A DNA stretch of 64,000 nt from Paenibacillus sp. YN15 (GCF_003285005.1 NZ_QMFA01000011.1:97455-161454), one strand, 5' to 3'. Shown: positions 27,226-38,063, counted from the stretch's first letter. Numbers and translations are program-made. Notes: generated from the sequence alone by a model not told the origin.

Positions 27226-28692
27226 TCATCCGCAGCTGCAGTTAAGCACCGGCTTCCGGGCCGCCGCCGTTTCATCCAGACGCTTGACTACCGTTTCGTA
27301 AGGGGCGTTTTTCACCAGCTCCGGGTCCCGGGCCGCCTCCTCCACAATCTGGATCATCGTGTCGATAAACCCGTCCAGCGCCTCCTTGCTCTCCGTCTCC
27401 GTGGGCTCGATCATGATGCACTCCTCCACATTCAGCGGAAAATAAATCGTGGGCGGATGATAGCCGAAATCCAGCAGCCGTTTGGCCACATCCAGCGTAC
27501 GAACCCCGTACTGCTTCAGATTTTTGCCGGAGAGGACAAATTCATGCTTGCACACGCCGGGGTACGGCACATAGAAGTAAGGCTCCAGCCGCTTGCGCAT
27601 ATAGTTGGCGTTCAGCACCGCGCATTCGGACACCCGCTTCAGCCCCTCCGGGCCGTAAGAGCGGATGTAGGCATACGCCCGAACCAGAATCCCGAAGTTG
27701 CCGTAATAGGATTTCACCCGTCCGATGGAGTCGGGACGGTGCCAATCCCAGAAGTATGCGCCATCCTCCTCCCGGCGGCCCACCACAGGCTTCGGCAGGA
27801 AGGGAATCAGCTTCTCCTTTACCCCCACCGGCCCTGCGCCCGGTCCTCCGCCGCCGTGGGGAGTGCTCATGGTTTTGTGCAAATTGAGATGGACCACATC
27901 GAAACCCATGTCCCCCGGCCGGGTAATCCCCATAATGGCGTTGGAGTTGGCGCCGTCATAATAGAGCAGGCCTCCGGCCTCGTGAACAATCCCGGCAATC
28001 TCCGCAATGTTGCGCTCGAACAGCCCCAGGGTGCTGGGGTTGGTCAGCATCAGCGCGGCGGTGTCCGGGCCAACCGCGGCCTGCAGCGCCGCCAAATCCA
28101 CCATCCCGCCTGCATCGGAGGGGATGGTCAGGGTCTCGAAGCCAGCGGCGGTGGCGCTGGCGGGATTGGTGCCGTGGGACGAGTCCGGCACCAGCACCTT
28201 AGTGCGCCGTTCGCCCCGGCTCTCATGGTAGGCGCGGATGAGCATCAGCCCGGTCCATTCGCCATGGGCGCCGGCGGCCGGCTGCAGGGTTACCGCGTCC
28301 ATGCCTGTGAGCGCGGCCAGGTCCTGCTGCAGCGTGTACAGCAGCTCCAGCGCGCCCTGCACCGACGCCTCCGGCTGGTACGGATGAATCCGGGCAAAGC
28401 CGGGAAGCCGGGCGGCGTCCTCGTTCAGCTTGGGGTTATATTTCATGGTGCAGGAGCCCAACGGGTAAAATCCGTTGTCCACACCGAAATTCCGCCGGGA
28501 CAGCTCCGTATAATGGCGGACCACATCCACCTCGGACAGCTCCGGCAAGGCGGCGGGAGCGGTACGCAGCAGGCTGCCGGGAATCGCCTCCGCCGGATCA
28601 GCCTCCGGCACGTCGCACTCCGGCAGGGAATAGGCGGTTCTGCCCGGCTTGCTCAATTCAAAGATCAGCGCTTTTTCCGGTTTCATAGACAA
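27226..28692 (-). CDS. gcvPB: Glycine dehydrogenase (decarboxylating) subunit 2
   Basis: A 488-residue PLP enzyme, the catalytic half of the split P protein. The PLP lysine is in [22 protein letters not shown] (about residue 270). [10 protein letters not shown] is also typical. Its start overlaps the end of gcvPA by 10 bases, so the two subunits of the complex are coupled in translation. It ends in a CSCG tail, seen by eye and of unknown meaning. Confidence 0.97.
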   Translation of the reverse strand: MSMKPEKALIFELSKPGRTAYSLPECDVPEADPAEAIPGSLLRTAPAALPELSEVDVVRHYTELSRRNFGVDNGFYPLGSCTMKYNPKLNEDAARLPGFARIHPYQPEASVQGALELLYTLQQDLAALTGMDAVTLQPAAGAHGEWTGLMLIRAYHESRGERRTKVLVPDSSHGTNPASATAAGFETLTIPSDAGGMVDLAALQAAVGPDTAALMLTNPSTLGLFERNIAEIAGIVHEAGGLLYYDGANSNAIMGITRPGDMGFDVVHLNLHKTMSTPHGGGGPGAGPVGVKEKLIPFLPKPVVGRREEDGAYFWDWHRPDSIGRVKSYYGNFGILVRAYAYIRSYGPEGLKRVSECAVLNANYMRKRLEPYFYVPYPGVCKHEFVLSGKNLKQYGVRTLDVAKRLLDFGYHPPTIYFPLNVEECIMIEPTETESKEALDGFIDTMIQIVEEAARDPELVKNAPYETVVKRLDETAAARKPVLNCSCG

Positions 28693-30041
28693 GCCTCCAG
28701 TTCCCGCATGAATGCGTCAATTTCATCCTTGGTCCGCTGCTCCGTCACGGCTACCAGCATATGGCCGACCAGCTCGGGATAAGCCAGCCCCAGATCATAG
28801 CCGCCCAGGAAGCCCTTCTCCAGAAGCTTGGCATTCACCGCTTGAATGTCTGCACCCTCCGGCAGCCGGAGGGAGAACTCATTAAAGAAGGGGGCCGCAA
28901 AAGCAAGCTGCACCCGGGAGTCCCCGGAAGCCGCCGCCAGCCCGGCCGCATACCGCGCTTTGCGGTAATTCAGCAGCGCCGCCTCGCGGAAGCCCTCTTT
29001 GCCCATGACGGACATATAAACCGATGCGCACAGCGCCAAAAGCGCCTGGTTGGAGCAAATATTGGAGGTGGCCTTCTCCCGGCGGATATGCTGCTCCCGG
29101 GCCTGAAGCGTCAGCACGAAGCCGCGCTTGCCGTCCTTGTCCACGGTCTGGCCCACGATCCGGCCGGGCATCCGGCGCATCAAGGCCTCCGTTACCGCGA
29201 AGAAGCCGCAGGTGGGACCGCCAAAGGAGGCGGGGATTCCCAAAGGCTGGGCATCGCCTACTACAACATCCGCCCCCAGCTTGCCGGGGGATTCCAGAAG
29301 GCCCAGGGACAAGGGGTTCACGCTCATGACCAGGAGCCCCTTGGCCTGATGGATCAGCGCTTCAATGGCGGGAATATCCTCCAGATGGCCGAGGAAATTG
29401 GGGGTCTGCACCAGAACGGCGGCCGTGTCTCCGTCAATGGCGGCAGCCAGCTTTTCCAGATCGGTGACCCCGTCCTTGAAGTCTGCCTCCACCACCTCCA
29501 GATCAAGGCCGCGGGCTGTGGTGCGGACAATCTCCCGGGCTTCGGGATGGACAGTCCGGGTTACCACGATCTTCCGCCGTTTCACCGCTCCCGCCGCCAG
29601 CGCCGCCGCCTCGGCCAGGGCTGTCGCCCCGTCGTACATGCTGGCGTTGGCCACCTTCATCCCGGTAAGCTCGCAAATATAGGATTGGAACTCGAAAATC
29701 GCCTGCAGCTCCCCCTGGCTGATCTCCGGCTGGTACGGCGTGTACGCCGTATAAAACTCGGAGCGGGAGATCAGATGCTGGATCACCACGGGCACCTGAT
29801 GGTCATACAGCCCTGCTCCCAAAAAGGAGGCATAGCGTTCAAAGTCCGCATTCCGTCCCGCAAGCTCCTTCAGATGCTTCATTAATGCCGGCTCGCTTAA
29901 GGGCCCGGACATGGGCAGGGTGCCGGCATATTTCACTTCGTCGGGAATATCCGCGAACAGCTCCGCCACCGACTGCGCGCCGATCACCTCCAGCATTTCC
30001 TGCTCATCCGACCGCGTCATAGGCAAATACCGATGCTTCAT
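28683..30041 (-). CDS. gcvPA: Glycine dehydrogenase (decarboxylating) subunit 1
   Basis: A 452-residue protein starting [21 protein letters not shown], typical of the N-terminal half of the P protein in Firmicutes. It contains [20 protein letters not shown] and [15 protein letters not shown]. It lacks the PLP lysine, which is supplied by GcvPB. It begins 36 bases after the gcvT stop. Confidence 0.97.
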   Translation of the reverse strand: MKHRYLPMTRSDEQEMLEVIGAQSVAELFADIPDEVKYAGTLPMSGPLSEPALMKHLKELAGRNADFERYASFLGAGLYDHQVPVVIQHLISRSEFYTAYTPYQPEISQGELQAIFEFQSYICELTGMKVANASMYDGATALAEAAALAAGAVKRRKIVVTRTVHPEAREIVRTTARGLDLEVVEADFKDGVTDLEKLAAAIDGDTAAVLVQTPNFLGHLEDIPAIEALIHQAKGLLVMSVNPLSLGLLESPGKLGADVVVGDAQPLGIPASFGGPTCGFFAVTEALMRRMPGRIVGQTVDKDGKRGFVLTLQAREQHIRREKATSNICSNQALLALCASVYMSVMGKEGFREAALLNYRKARYAAGLAAASGDSRVQLAFAAPFFNEFSLRLPEGADIQAVNAKLLEKGFLGGYDLGLAYPELVGHMLVAVTEQRTKDEIDAFMRELEACL

Positions 30042-30076
30042 ATGGCTCTTTCCTCCTGTCTCCTGGTTGAAATCTC

Positions 30077-31210
30077 CTATTCCGCCGCGCCTCTCTTGTA
30101 GAACGGCGTTTTCACTACCTGGGCCTTAAGCCGTTTGCCGCGGATTTCCACCCACACCTCCGTATCGGGGGCGCTGTATTCCCGCTTCAGCAAGGCCAGG
30201 CCCACATTGCGCTTCAGCGTCGGCGATTGGGTGCCGGTGGTGACTTCACCGATCTGCTCTCCGTCCGGTCCGGCATAAACCGGATAATGGCTGCGGGGGA
30301 TGCCTCTGTCCAGCATCTCAATGCCTGTAAGCTTCCGCGGCAGACCCGCCTCCTTTTGCTTCAGCAGCGCCTCCCGGCCGATAAAATCCCCTTTGTCCAG
30401 CTTGACAAAAATACCCAATCCCGCTTCCAACGGGGTAATCTCCCGGGAAAGCTCCTGGCCGTAGAGGGGCAGCCGCGCCTCAAAACGCAGCGTATCCCTG
30501 GCCCCCAGGCCCACGGGAACCAGCCCGTCATCCTTGCCCGCAGCCAGCAGGCCGCGCCAGACAGCGGCGGCGTCCTCCGCCCGCAGATACAGCTCAAAGC
30601 CGTCCTCCCCGGTGTAGCCGGTGCGGGAGATCAGCGCCTGAACGCCGCAAACATGGGCCTCCTCCACAAAGTGGAAGGCCGCCAGCTCCCCTGCCGGGGC
30701 ATCCGTCACCCGGGCAAGGATACGCGCCGCCGCAGGCCCCTGAAGCGCCAGCAGGGCGGTGGCGTCAGAGCAATCTGTCAGCTCCACCGCGGGAACCGCC
30801 GCATCCCCCGCATCAGGCAGATGGCTCTCCAGCCATTGGAAATCCTTGCCGATGTTGGAGGCGTTGACCACCAGCATAAACCGCTCCTGCCCCAGCCGGT
30901 AGATGAGCAGGTCATCCACCACGCCGCCCTCGGGGTAACACATGAGGGTGTATTGGGCTTGCCCCGGGAGCAGCCGGGAAACATCATTGACTGTCACCCG
31001 CTGAAGGAACTGCTCGGCTTGCGGTCCCGTCACCAGGAACTCGCCCATATGGGACACATCGAACAGCCCCGCCCGCCGGCGGACCGCCTCATGCTCCGCC
31101 TGAATGCCGGAAAACTGCACCGGCAGCTCCCAGCCGCCGAAATCAATACAGCGCGCTCCTTCCGTTTCCCCGTAGCAGGGGAACAAGGGCGTTCGCTTCA
31201 ACCCGTCCAT
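30077..31210 (-). CDS. gcvT: Glycine cleavage T protein (aminomethyltransferase)
   Basis: A 377-residue folate-dependent enzyme that moves the methylene group from the H protein to tetrahydrofolate. Signatures are [24 protein letters not shown] and [35 protein letters not shown] precedes the chosen ATG. It is the first gene of the operon and lies behind a tandem glycine riboswitch. Confidence 0.97.
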   Translation of the reverse strand: MDGLKRTPLFPCYGETEGARCIDFGGWELPVQFSGIQAEHEAVRRRAGLFDVSHMGEFLVTGPQAEQFLQRVTVNDVSRLLPGQAQYTLMCYPEGGVVDDLLIYRLGQERFMLVVNASNIGKDFQWLESHLPDAGDAAVPAVELTDCSDATALLALQGPAAARILARVTDAPAGELAAFHFVEEAHVCGVQALISRTGYTGEDGFELYLRAEDAAAVWRGLLAAGKDDGLVPVGLGARDTLRFEARLPLYGQELSREITPLEAGLGIFVKLDKGDFIGREALLKQKEAGLPRKLTGIEMLDRGIPRSHYPVYAGPDGEQIGEVTTGTQSPTLKRNVGLALLKREYSAPDTEVWVEIRGKRLKAQVVKTPFYKRGAAE

Positions 31211-31249
31211 GCCGCCACCTCTTTCGCCGCAAATTTTCAAACAAAACAA

Positions 31250-31590
31250 TAAAAAGGACAGGCAAAAGGCCTCAAAGGGAACCACCCGTTGCGTGCACGA
31301 ATAGATCCGGTAGCCTTCCGCTCTGTCCCTTGTACCTGAGAGTTGCCTTGCCTGCCGTCCGGATGTACCATAACCTTCATCCTGCCATACCATAGGCCAG
31401 GAACCCGGTTATTCCGGAGTCAAGTTTCCCCTTGGGTGATCCCATACACGCACAAGCCGCATGGGATGCTCTCCAGAGTTGCGTCCGGCAGAGGTCCTTT
31501 TGCCTGAGAGATTCACCTGCTGCCAGGCTTACTCCTTCGGCGCCGCCTCTCCATCTTACAGGCGATCTCTCCCGCTGCCATCATCCGCCT
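31250..31590 (-). promoter_or_regulatory. Tandem glycine riboswitch with terminator
   Basis: Aptamer 1 (about 31461-31590) has GGGAGAGA, GCCGAAGGAG and CTCTCAGGCAAAAGGAC. Aptamer 2 (about 31310-31440) has CACCCAAGGGG and CTCTCAGGTACAAGGGAC. Downstream, GGACAG and AAGGC in the 3' strand of aptamer 2 can pair with GCCTT and CTGTCC followed by TTTTT (31250-31328). This forms a terminator that glycine binding would prevent. It controls the gcv operon. Confidence 0.92.
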
Positions 31591-31620
31591 ATTCTGTTGT
31601 AGTTTGCCGTCTTAAGCATC

Positions 31621-31650
31621 ATTATAAACGTCAGCCCAAGGAAGGCGCAA
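31621..31650 (-). promoter_or_regulatory. Candidate promoter of the gcv operon
   Basis: On the minus strand TTGCGC (31645-31650), an 18-base spacer and TATAAT (31621-31626), about 35 bases before the first aptamer. Confidence 0.6.
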
Positions 31651-31776
31651 TGAAACTTTCACAGGAATTTCACCATTTTGACAAAAGCACCGATTTCCCT
31701 TATGATGAGGCCAATTCCAGCTATTTTCCGCTGCTTGCAAAACGGCAGACAAGCCGCCATCAAGGAGATATGCGTC

Positions 31777-33180
31777 GTGATCAAAAGCATAAGCGGCCGG
31801 TTACATCCGGTCAAACGAAGCTACGAGCAATTGGATATTTACTTCAACCAGGTCAAAAACAAAATCAGCCCGCCCCAGCTGGTTACAGCCATCTTTATTA
31901 TCCTTATTCTGGCGGGCACTGTTTTGCTCTCCCTTCCCCACGCAGCGGAAGACGGGGAATCCGTCGGATTCCTCAACGCCTTTTTTACCGCCACCTCCGC
32001 CGTATGCGTAAACGGCCTCATCGTCATGGATACGGGAAGCTCCTTTTCCCATCTGGGGGAGGTTGTCATCATGCTCCTGATTCAGGTGGGCGGTCTTGGT
32101 TTTATGACCATGGGCGTGATGGTGGCCATCATATTGGGCCGCAAAATCGGTCTGAAGCAGCGGCTGATTCTCCAGCAGACCACCCAGTCCACCTCCGTTC
32201 AGGGGTTGGTCCGGCTTTCCCTGCATATGGTGGCCATTTCCTTCGTCCTGGAGACCGCAGCCGCCATTATTCTGGCCCTGCGCTGGCAAGGGGAGCTGGG
32301 CTGGGGCCGGGCTTTCTATTACGGCATCTTCCATGCCGTATCCGCCTTTAACAACGCCGGTTTTTCCCTGTGGCACGACAGCCTCTCCCGGCATATCGGC
32401 GATCCGGTGGTGAACCTGACCATTACCCTGCTGTTTCTCACCGGCGGGTTGGGCTTTATCGTTGTGGTGGAGGTGCTGCGCAAACGCTCCTGGCGAAAGC
32501 TTTCCCTTCATTCCAAGGTAGTGCTGCTGGGTTCGGCCATCCTGACCCTTTTGGGCTTCCTGCTGGTATTCCTGCTGGAAAGCTGGAATCCGGCCACCTT
32601 CGGCAATTTGAGCTGGCCCGAACGGCTGTTGGCCGCCTTTTTCCAAGGGTCCGCGCCGAGAAGCGCCGGCTTCAACTCCATTGAAATCGGGCAAATGCTG
32701 TCCGCCACCCAGTTTCTGACCATCATTCTTATGTTCATCGGCGCCGCATCCGGCGGTACGGGGGGCGGCATCAAGATCAACACCTTCATTGTGCTGGTGC
32801 TGGCTACCTTCAATACCTTCCGGGGCGGCGGCCAAATTCATGCCTTCGGCCGGAAGATCAACCAGGAAACGGTGATGCGTGCCCTGGCCGTAACCATGAG
32901 CGCCATAGCCGGGGTGCTGATTGTCACCATGGCCTTGACCATTACCGAGGATCTGATGCATGAGCAGTTTCTCTCGATTCTGTTTGAATCGGTTTCCGCC
33001 TTCAGCACCACCGGCATGTCCATGGGGCTGACGCCGGAGCTTTCTCCCGCAGGCAAGATGATCGTAACCATCACCATGTTCGCCGGAAGACTGGGTCCCC
33101 TGACCTTGGCCTACGCCCTGTCCCAAAAGAAGCGGGTATCCAAAATCGGCTACCCGGAGGACAATATTCTTATCGGCTAG
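31777..33180 (+). CDS. ktrB: TrkH/KtrB family potassium uptake channel subunit
   Basis: A 467-residue membrane protein with four repeated M1-P-M2 units. The selectivity-filter-like stretches are TSAVCVNGLIVMD, VSAFNNAGFSLW, PRSAGFNSIEIG and VSAFSTTGMSMGL. It works with a cytoplasmic RCK subunit (KtrA), which is not in this window. The start is a GTG 9 bases after AAGGAG. Earlier in-frame starts have no ribosome site. It is divergent from the gcv operon. Confidence 0.93.
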   Translation: MIKSISGRLHPVKRSYEQLDIYFNQVKNKISPPQLVTAIFIILILAGTVLLSLPHAAEDGESVGFLNAFFTATSAVCVNGLIVMDTGSSFSHLGEVVIMLLIQVGGLGFMTMGVMVAIILGRKIGLKQRLILQQTTQSTSVQGLVRLSLHMVAISFVLETAAAIILALRWQGELGWGRAFYYGIFHAVSAFNNAGFSLWHDSLSRHIGDPVVNLTITLLFLTGGLGFIVVVEVLRKRSWRKLSLHSKVVLLGSAILTLLGFLLVFLLESWNPATFGNLSWPERLLAAFFQGSAPRSAGFNSIEIGQMLSATQFLTIILMFIGAASGGTGGGIKINTFIVLVLATFNTFRGGGQIHAFGRKINQETVMRALAVTMSAIAGVLIVTMALTITEDLMHEQFLSILFESVSAFSTTGMSMGLTPELSPAGKMIVTITMFAGRLGPLTLAYALSQKKRVSKIGYPEDNILIG

Positions 33181-33297
33181 AGCAGGCAGCCCGGTTTGAC
33201 GGAGGAAGAACGTTTTCCTTGACGCTGCCGGACAAGACTCCTAGACTAGAGGAAGCAACATGTGGAGGTTTGTTTTCTTACAAGGGAGGAAAAAGGA

Positions 33298-34452
33298 ATG
33301 TTACCAGGCCTTGAAGACCGCAAGTATTGGGTGGAATCGCTGACGGGCATTGCCCGGCCGGTATTGGAGCGGCTGGCTCAACGGGAGCTGAAGGCGTACA
33401 TGCCGGTGGAATGTGAAGAAGGGGTGCTTGACCGGCCCAGCTTTTCCCATCTGGAGGCCTTTGGCCGGACCATGACCGGCCTTGCCCCCTGGCTGGAGAT
33501 GCCCGCTGTAGATCCTGAGGAGGAGCGGCTGCGCCAGGAATTCGCCCAATTGGCCCGCTTAAGCCTTGATGCCGCCACTGACCCGGACTCGCCGGATTAC
33601 ATGAATTTCAGCTACGAATACCAGCCGATTGTGGATGCGGCCTTCCTGGCCCATGCCATTCTCCGGGCTCCCGGGGAGCTGTGGGACAAGCTGGACAGCC
33701 GCGTCCGGAATAATCTGGTGGCGGCCCTGAAGCAGACCCGCAGCCGCAAGCCCTTCTTCTGCAATTGGCTGCTGTTCGCGGCCATGATCGAAACGGCGCT
33801 GCGGCACATGGGCGCAGATTGGGACCCCATGCGCATCGACTATGCCCTCCGGCAGCATGAGCAATGGTATGCCGGCGACGGGGGGTACGGGGACGGGCCG
33901 GAATTTCATTGGGATTACTACAACAGCTTTGTGATCCAGCCGATGCTGGTGGACATTATCCGTTCCGTTGGCAGCGCCTCTCCCGACTGGGCAGCCATGA
34001 CCCCGGCCATTCTCCGGCGGGCTGTGCGCTACGGCGAGATTCTGGAGCGTTTTATCGCTCCGGACGGAACCTTCCCCCCTATCGGCCGGTCTTTGGCCTA
34101 CCGGTTCGGGGCCATGCAGCATCTCTCCCAGATGGCGCTGCAGCACACCCTTCCCGCCGGGGTATATCCCTCCCAGGTGCGCTCCGCTCTGACAGCCGTG
34201 ATCCGGCGGACCCTGGCTGTGCCGGGCACCTTCGACAACGAAGGCTGGCTGCGCATCGGCTTCACCGGAAGCCAGCCGGATGTGGGGGAGCGGTATATTT
34301 CCACCGGCAGCTTGTACCTGTGCACAGCCGTATTCCTGCCCCTGGGCCTTCCGGCGGGAGACGAATTCTGGTCGGATGAGCCCCGGGAATGGACCTCCGT
34401 CAAAATGTGGTCCGGCCAGCCCGCTCTGCGGGATCATGCTTTAGGGGAATGA
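33298..34452 (+). CDS. DUF2264 domain-containing protein
   Basis: A 384-residue soluble protein of the DUF2264 family, built of alpha-helical toroid repeats and often found near carbohydrate genes. Features include RPSFSHLEAFGRTMTGLAPWLE near the start, a central YDYYNSF-like GPEFHWDYYNSFVIQPML, and GTFPPIGRSLAYRFGA. Distant glycoside hydrolase or lyase activity has been suggested for the fold, but none is proven here. GGGAGG lies 8 bases before the ATG. Confidence 0.85.
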   Translation: MLPGLEDRKYWVESLTGIARPVLERLAQRELKAYMPVECEEGVLDRPSFSHLEAFGRTMTGLAPWLEMPAVDPEEERLRQEFAQLARLSLDAATDPDSPDYMNFSYEYQPIVDAAFLAHAILRAPGELWDKLDSRVRNNLVAALKQTRSRKPFFCNWLLFAAMIETALRHMGADWDPMRIDYALRQHEQWYAGDGGYGDGPEFHWDYYNSFVIQPMLVDIIRSVGSASPDWAAMTPAILRRAVRYGEILERFIAPDGTFPPIGRSLAYRFGAMQHLSQMALQHTLPAGVYPSQVRSALTAVIRRTLAVPGTFDNEGWLRIGFTGSQPDVGERYISTGSLYLCTAVFLPLGLPAGDEFWSDEPREWTSVKMWSGQPALRDHALGE

Positions 34453-34460
34453 AAAACGAA

Positions 34461-34503
34461 GAAAACCGCTCCGCGGCAGCGTTTGCCGAAGAGCGGTTTT
34501 TTT
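34461..34503 (+). terminator. Terminator after the DUF2264 gene
   Basis: AAAACCGCTC pairs with GAGCGGTTTT, followed by further T. It may serve both convergent genes. Confidence 0.85.
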
Positions 34504-34523
34504 GCATGTTCGTTGGGAGAGGG

Positions 34524-35540
34524 TCAGGCCTTGGGTTCATCCAGCACCGACACATCGAGAATATCGAGAATGAAGATAAAGATGGGGATACCGATAATAA
34601 AGCCCCATACCCCCAGATAATGCTCGGAGAACAGCAGAATCACGAAGGTATAAAATACGGGAAGGTTGGTTTTGGAGGACATCAGCTTGGGATTCAGGAA
34701 ATAACCCTCGATGAAGTGGAGGACGGTAATCATCACGATGACATAAACCACCATCAGAATGCCGTCCAAGGTATATCCGATAATTCCCAGGGGAACCAGG
34801 GAGATCATCACTCCCGCCACCGGAATCAGACTCAGCACAAACACCATAATCCCCAGGGCAAACAGGTACGGGAAGCCCAGCAAGGATAATCCCACAACGG
34901 TAAAGGCGGTATTGAACAGGGCAATCATAAACTGCGCTTCAATCACCTTGCCGAAGGAACGCACGAATTTCCGGCCAAAATATTCCATCTCCTGGTATAA
35001 CCAGCCGATTTTGCTGTGGCGCAGCTTGGAGGTGAATTTCACGATCCGGTTTTTCTCCAGAATGAAGAAGAGACTTAGGATCAGCGCCATCAAAAAGGTC
35101 GTACCCCAGTTGCTGATAATCAGGATGTAATCAAAGCCGTGCTGGAGATAGGACTGAAAATTCATTTGCTTCAAAGCATCCGCAATATATTGGGAAACCG
35201 TGTTGTTGCCGGGGGGATTGCCGGCGATCTTGATCAGATAGTCGGACAGCTGCCTGATCTGGGATACGATTTTGGGGGAATACATAACAATCCCCAGGGT
35301 AACCAGACCCACCACTCCCAGATAGAGCAGAATGACCACCACATGGTACGGCACCTTGAAAAACCGGTTCAGCCATGCGGTAATATGGGACTGCAGGCTG
35401 TTCATGATGAAGGTGAATAAAAACACCAGCAGCACCAGATTCAGCATATCCCTCATAAAGTACAAGAGAATGCAGATCAATCCCAGAATAGAAAAGCGTT
35501 TCATTGTCGGATTTGAAAATAAACTCCTGAAATAATCCAT
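34524..35540 (-). CDS. AI-2E family transporter
   Basis: A 338-residue membrane protein with about eight hydrophobic segments. The family pattern is seen in FRSLFSNPTMKRF, LFNTAFTVVGLSLLGFPYLFALGIMVFVLSLIPVAG and HFIEGYFLNPKLMSSKTNLPVF. Members export diverse small molecules or ions; the link to autoinducer-2 is not general. The ATG 8 bases after CAGGAG was preferred to a GTG two codons upstream. Confidence 0.9.
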   Translation of the reverse strand: MDYFRSLFSNPTMKRFSILGLICILLYFMRDMLNLVLLVFLFTFIMNSLQSHITAWLNRFFKVPYHVVVILLYLGVVGLVTLGIVMYSPKIVSQIRQLSDYLIKIAGNPPGNNTVSQYIADALKQMNFQSYLQHGFDYILIISNWGTTFLMALILSLFFILEKNRIVKFTSKLRHSKIGWLYQEMEYFGRKFVRSFGKVIEAQFMIALFNTAFTVVGLSLLGFPYLFALGIMVFVLSLIPVAGVMISLVPLGIIGYTLDGILMVVYVIVMITVLHFIEGYFLNPKLMSSKTNLPVFYTFVILLFSEHYLGVWGFIIGIPIFIFILDILDVSVLDEPKA

Positions 35541-35599
35541 TGCCACTGCTCCTGTTCACTGAGGGCTTAATCTGTCTATATTATACATGAATCCGCAGC

Positions 35600-36454
35600 T
35601 TATGAAAAACCGGGATGCTCCAGGCTTCCGGGCTCCACGGCGGGAACAAGCCCTTCTTCGGCGGCCCTGGTCAGCAAGGCCCGCACCGCTCCATAGCCCT
35701 GCTCTCCCAGGCTGCCTGTAAACTCGTTGACGTACAGACCGATATGGGCATCCGCCACCTGGGGCGACATCTCCTGGGCATGCTCCAGCACGTAGGCCCG
35801 GGAAGCCTGCGGGTTGGCCCAGGCATACTCCACGGAGGCGCGCACCGAGCCCGCTACCTGCACGGGGTCCAGGTCCTTGCGGGCGATAATCGCCCCCAGC
35901 GGGATCGGCAGGCCGGTGTCCTCCTCCCACCAGGCCCCCATATCCGCCAGCATGGTCAGCCCATAGCTGGGATAGGTGAAGCGGGCTTCATGGATGACCA
36001 GCCCGGCATCGATCTCCCCTTTTTGGACAGCGGGCATAATGTGGTGAAACGGCATCACCACTACCTCGCCGATGCCTCCCGGCACATGCTTGGCCGCCCA
36101 CAGGCGGAACAGCAGATAAGCGGTGGAGCGCTCGCTGGGAACGGCTACCTTCTTGCCGGACAGCACGGACGGGCCGCGCGAAGCCGTTGCCGGGTCCGCC
36201 GTCAGCACCAGAGGGCCGCAGCCGCGTCCCAGGGCTCCACCGCAGGGCAACAGATGATACCGGTCCAACACCCACGGAAGGGCGGCATAGGAAATCTTCA
36301 GCACCTCGGGGCCTTCGCCTCTGGCGGCCAGCCCGTTGGTCACATCAATATCCGCATAGGTCACATGAAGCTCCGGAGCGCCCGGCACCAGCCCGTGGGC
36401 CCAGGCATGAAAGACGAAGGTATCGTTTGGACATGGTGAAAATGCTATGTTCAT
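35600..36454 (-). CDS. mqnD: 1,4-dihydroxy-6-naphthoate synthase
   Basis: A 284-residue enzyme of the futalosine route to menaquinone. It turns cyclic dehypoxanthinyl futalosine into 1,4-dihydroxy-6-naphthoate. The signatures are MNIAFSPCPNDTFVFHAWAHG, CGGALGRGCGPL and VIHEARFTYPSYGL; the fold is a periplasmic-binding-protein type. It lies next to mqnB with 77 bases between, in the same direction. Confidence 0.93.
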   Translation of the reverse strand: MNIAFSPCPNDTFVFHAWAHGLVPGAPELHVTYADIDVTNGLAARGEGPEVLKISYAALPWVLDRYHLLPCGGALGRGCGPLVLTADPATASRGPSVLSGKKVAVPSERSTAYLLFRLWAAKHVPGGIGEVVVMPFHHIMPAVQKGEIDAGLVIHEARFTYPSYGLTMLADMGAWWEEDTGLPIPLGAIIARKDLDPVQVAGSVRASVEYAWANPQASRAYVLEHAQEMSPQVADAHIGLYVNEFTGSLGEQGYGAVRALLTRAAEEGLVPAVEPGSLEHPGFS

Positions 36455-36531
36455 TTGTGTTGCACCTCCAGAATGGGTGTAGCTTAAAATCCTGCTCTTG
36501 TTGCCGTTGCTTCTTTTCTTCCATCCTACCT

Positions 36532-37206
36532 TTACTCCTCCAGCACATCCTTAAGCACGCTGAAGGCTTCCTCCAGCGCCTGCAAGGCTTCCCCGATGCG
36601 CCAGGCAGCCCGGTCCCGGGGGCCCACCGCATTGGAGATGCCCCGCACCTCCATGCAGGGCAGCCCGCACAGGCTGGCCGCACAGGCTACGCCGAAGCCC
36701 TCCATGGCTTCGGCGGCGGCTTCGGGATGCCTGCGCCGCCATGCTTCTGCGGTGGCGGCGGTGCCTGTGGCGGTGGACACCGTCAGCACCGGCCCGGTCA
36801 GCACCGTGCGGGCGGGAAACCGCTCCGCCAGCACTGCCGTGAGCCTTGCAGCCAGGGGCTGGTGGGCCGGGTGCAGGTTGCCGCCGAAGCCCAATTCGTG
36901 GGCGGTCTGAAACCCCTCCCGCGTTTCCGCCCCCAGATCGGCGGCAATGATGGCGTCGGCGATAACCAGGCTGCCCACGGGCGCCCGCCCGGCGAAGCCG
37001 CCTCCGATTCCGGCGCTGACCGCAAGCCGATATGCGCCGGAGGCCAATGCGGCTCCCGCTGCAGCCGCTGCCATGCCCACACCCGCCCCCGGCGCTACAA
37101 CATCGAAGCGGGGATCGCCGTCCAGGCCCCGCAGAATGGCCTGGCGCTCCGCCTCTACGGCGGCAATGACCAGAATACGGGCCTGTCCGGCCGGTTTTGC
37201 CTCCAT
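36532..37206 (-). CDS. mqnB: Futalosine hydrolase
   Basis: A 224-residue nucleosidase of the PNP/UDP phosphorylase family. It removes hypoxanthine from futalosine in menaquinone synthesis. Features are VSAGIGGGFAG, ADLGAETREGFQ, AMEGFGVACAASLCGLPCMEVRGISNAVGPRDRAAW. Very high GC makes the opposite frames open, but this frame holds the family motifs. It is upstream of mqnD in one operon. The remaining mqn genes are elsewhere. Confidence 0.92.
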   Translation of the reverse strand: MEAKPAGQARILVIAAVEAERQAILRGLDGDPRFDVVAPGAGVGMAAAAAGAALASGAYRLAVSAGIGGGFAGRAPVGSLVIADAIIAADLGAETREGFQTAHELGFGGNLHPAHQPLAARLTAVLAERFPARTVLTGPVLTVSTATGTAATAEAWRRRHPEAAAEAMEGFGVACAASLCGLPCMEVRGISNAVGPRDRAAWRIGEALQALEEAFSVLKDVLEE

Positions 37207-37417
37207 CTTTCATCATCCTTTGCCTTTAGACGTTACAAATACCTATTCTCCTAGTATACGTGAACACGGGCTCGAAAAAAACTGTGCCTGCTGCCCCCGC
37301 CCCAGCCCCTTTTCCCAAATAGCAGACATTTGCTGCCCGCTATCATTCCTTCTCCCCGATCCCCAAGATGTCCGTTGGAAGGCGAACACGGGAGAGGGCA
37401 GCTACGGGAGCAAAAGG

Positions 37418-37454
37418 AAAAGAGCCTTCCGCCGTTCAAGCGGGAGGCTCTTTT
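37418..37454. terminator. Bidirectional terminator between doxX and mqn genes
   Basis: AAAAGAGCC and TCCGC pair with GCGGGA and GGCTCTTTT, giving T runs on both strands. The rest of 37207-37483 shows no gene. Confidence 0.75.
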
Positions 37455-37483
37455 GGATTTATTGGCTCCGGGATGGCACCCGG

Positions 37484-38008
37484 TTACGCATTCGTATGTT
37501 GTTTATAGCCGGGGCCGGGCTTCAGGCGCAGGAACTTTCTCACATAGGGCAGAACGTAGTAGTCAGCGCCGAACTTGCCGGCATTTGCTCCGGCTACCAT
37601 GATGATGACGCCCCAGAGAATCAGCCAAGGGTTGGAGGAAACAGTGCCGGCCAAGAGGAACATGAAGTTCATCAGTACGCCGAAGAAAGCCGCTGCGGTG
37701 GTGAGACAGCCCAGAATCAGGCCAAGACCTACCAGGAATTCCCCCCACGGAATCAGGATCTTGAAGAGTCCTGCATTCGGCAATGCGAAGTTATCAAGGA
37801 ATGCCACGTAAGTAGGATACAGCTTAGTTTGTGTTCCGGTTTCGAGGACCGGCTTGGCGATAGCATTCTTCAGGAAGCCCGATGCGTCGAAGGAGCCGCC
37901 GGTGATCTTATCCCAGCCATGATGCATCCAATCCCAGCCGATGTACAGTCTGATCAGCAGTAATGCTCCGGCTGCATACACATTTTCCCGCAAAAATTTG
38001 ACGATCAT
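37484..38008 (-). CDS. DoxX family membrane protein
   Basis: A 174-residue protein with four hydrophobic segments and the family start LLLIRLYIGWDWMHHGWDKI, then IPWGEFLVGLGLILG. DoxX proteins are linked to thiosulfate or redox metabolism and oxidative stress, but the role of this one is not known. A perfect FNR/CRP-type half-site pair lies upstream, which suggests control by oxygen or a Crp-family protein. AGGGAGAGATCAG precedes the ATG. Confidence 0.85.
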   Translation of the reverse strand: MIVKFLRENVYAAGALLLIRLYIGWDWMHHGWDKITGGSFDASGFLKNAIAKPVLETGTQTKLYPTYVAFLDNFALPNAGLFKILIPWGEFLVGLGLILGCLTTAAAFFGVLMNFMFLLAGTVSSNPWLILWGVIIMVAGANAGKFGADYYVLPYVRKFLRLKPGPGYKQHTNA

Positions 38009-38063
38009 ATCTGATCTCTCCCTTTGAATAGGTTGCTTTCCCTATGTGACAATATTAACACCA

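Noticed and set aside
31600..31776. c-di-AMP riboswitch before ktrB
   Set aside because: No ydaO-type conserved blocks were found in this short stretch, most of which belongs to the gcv promoter region.
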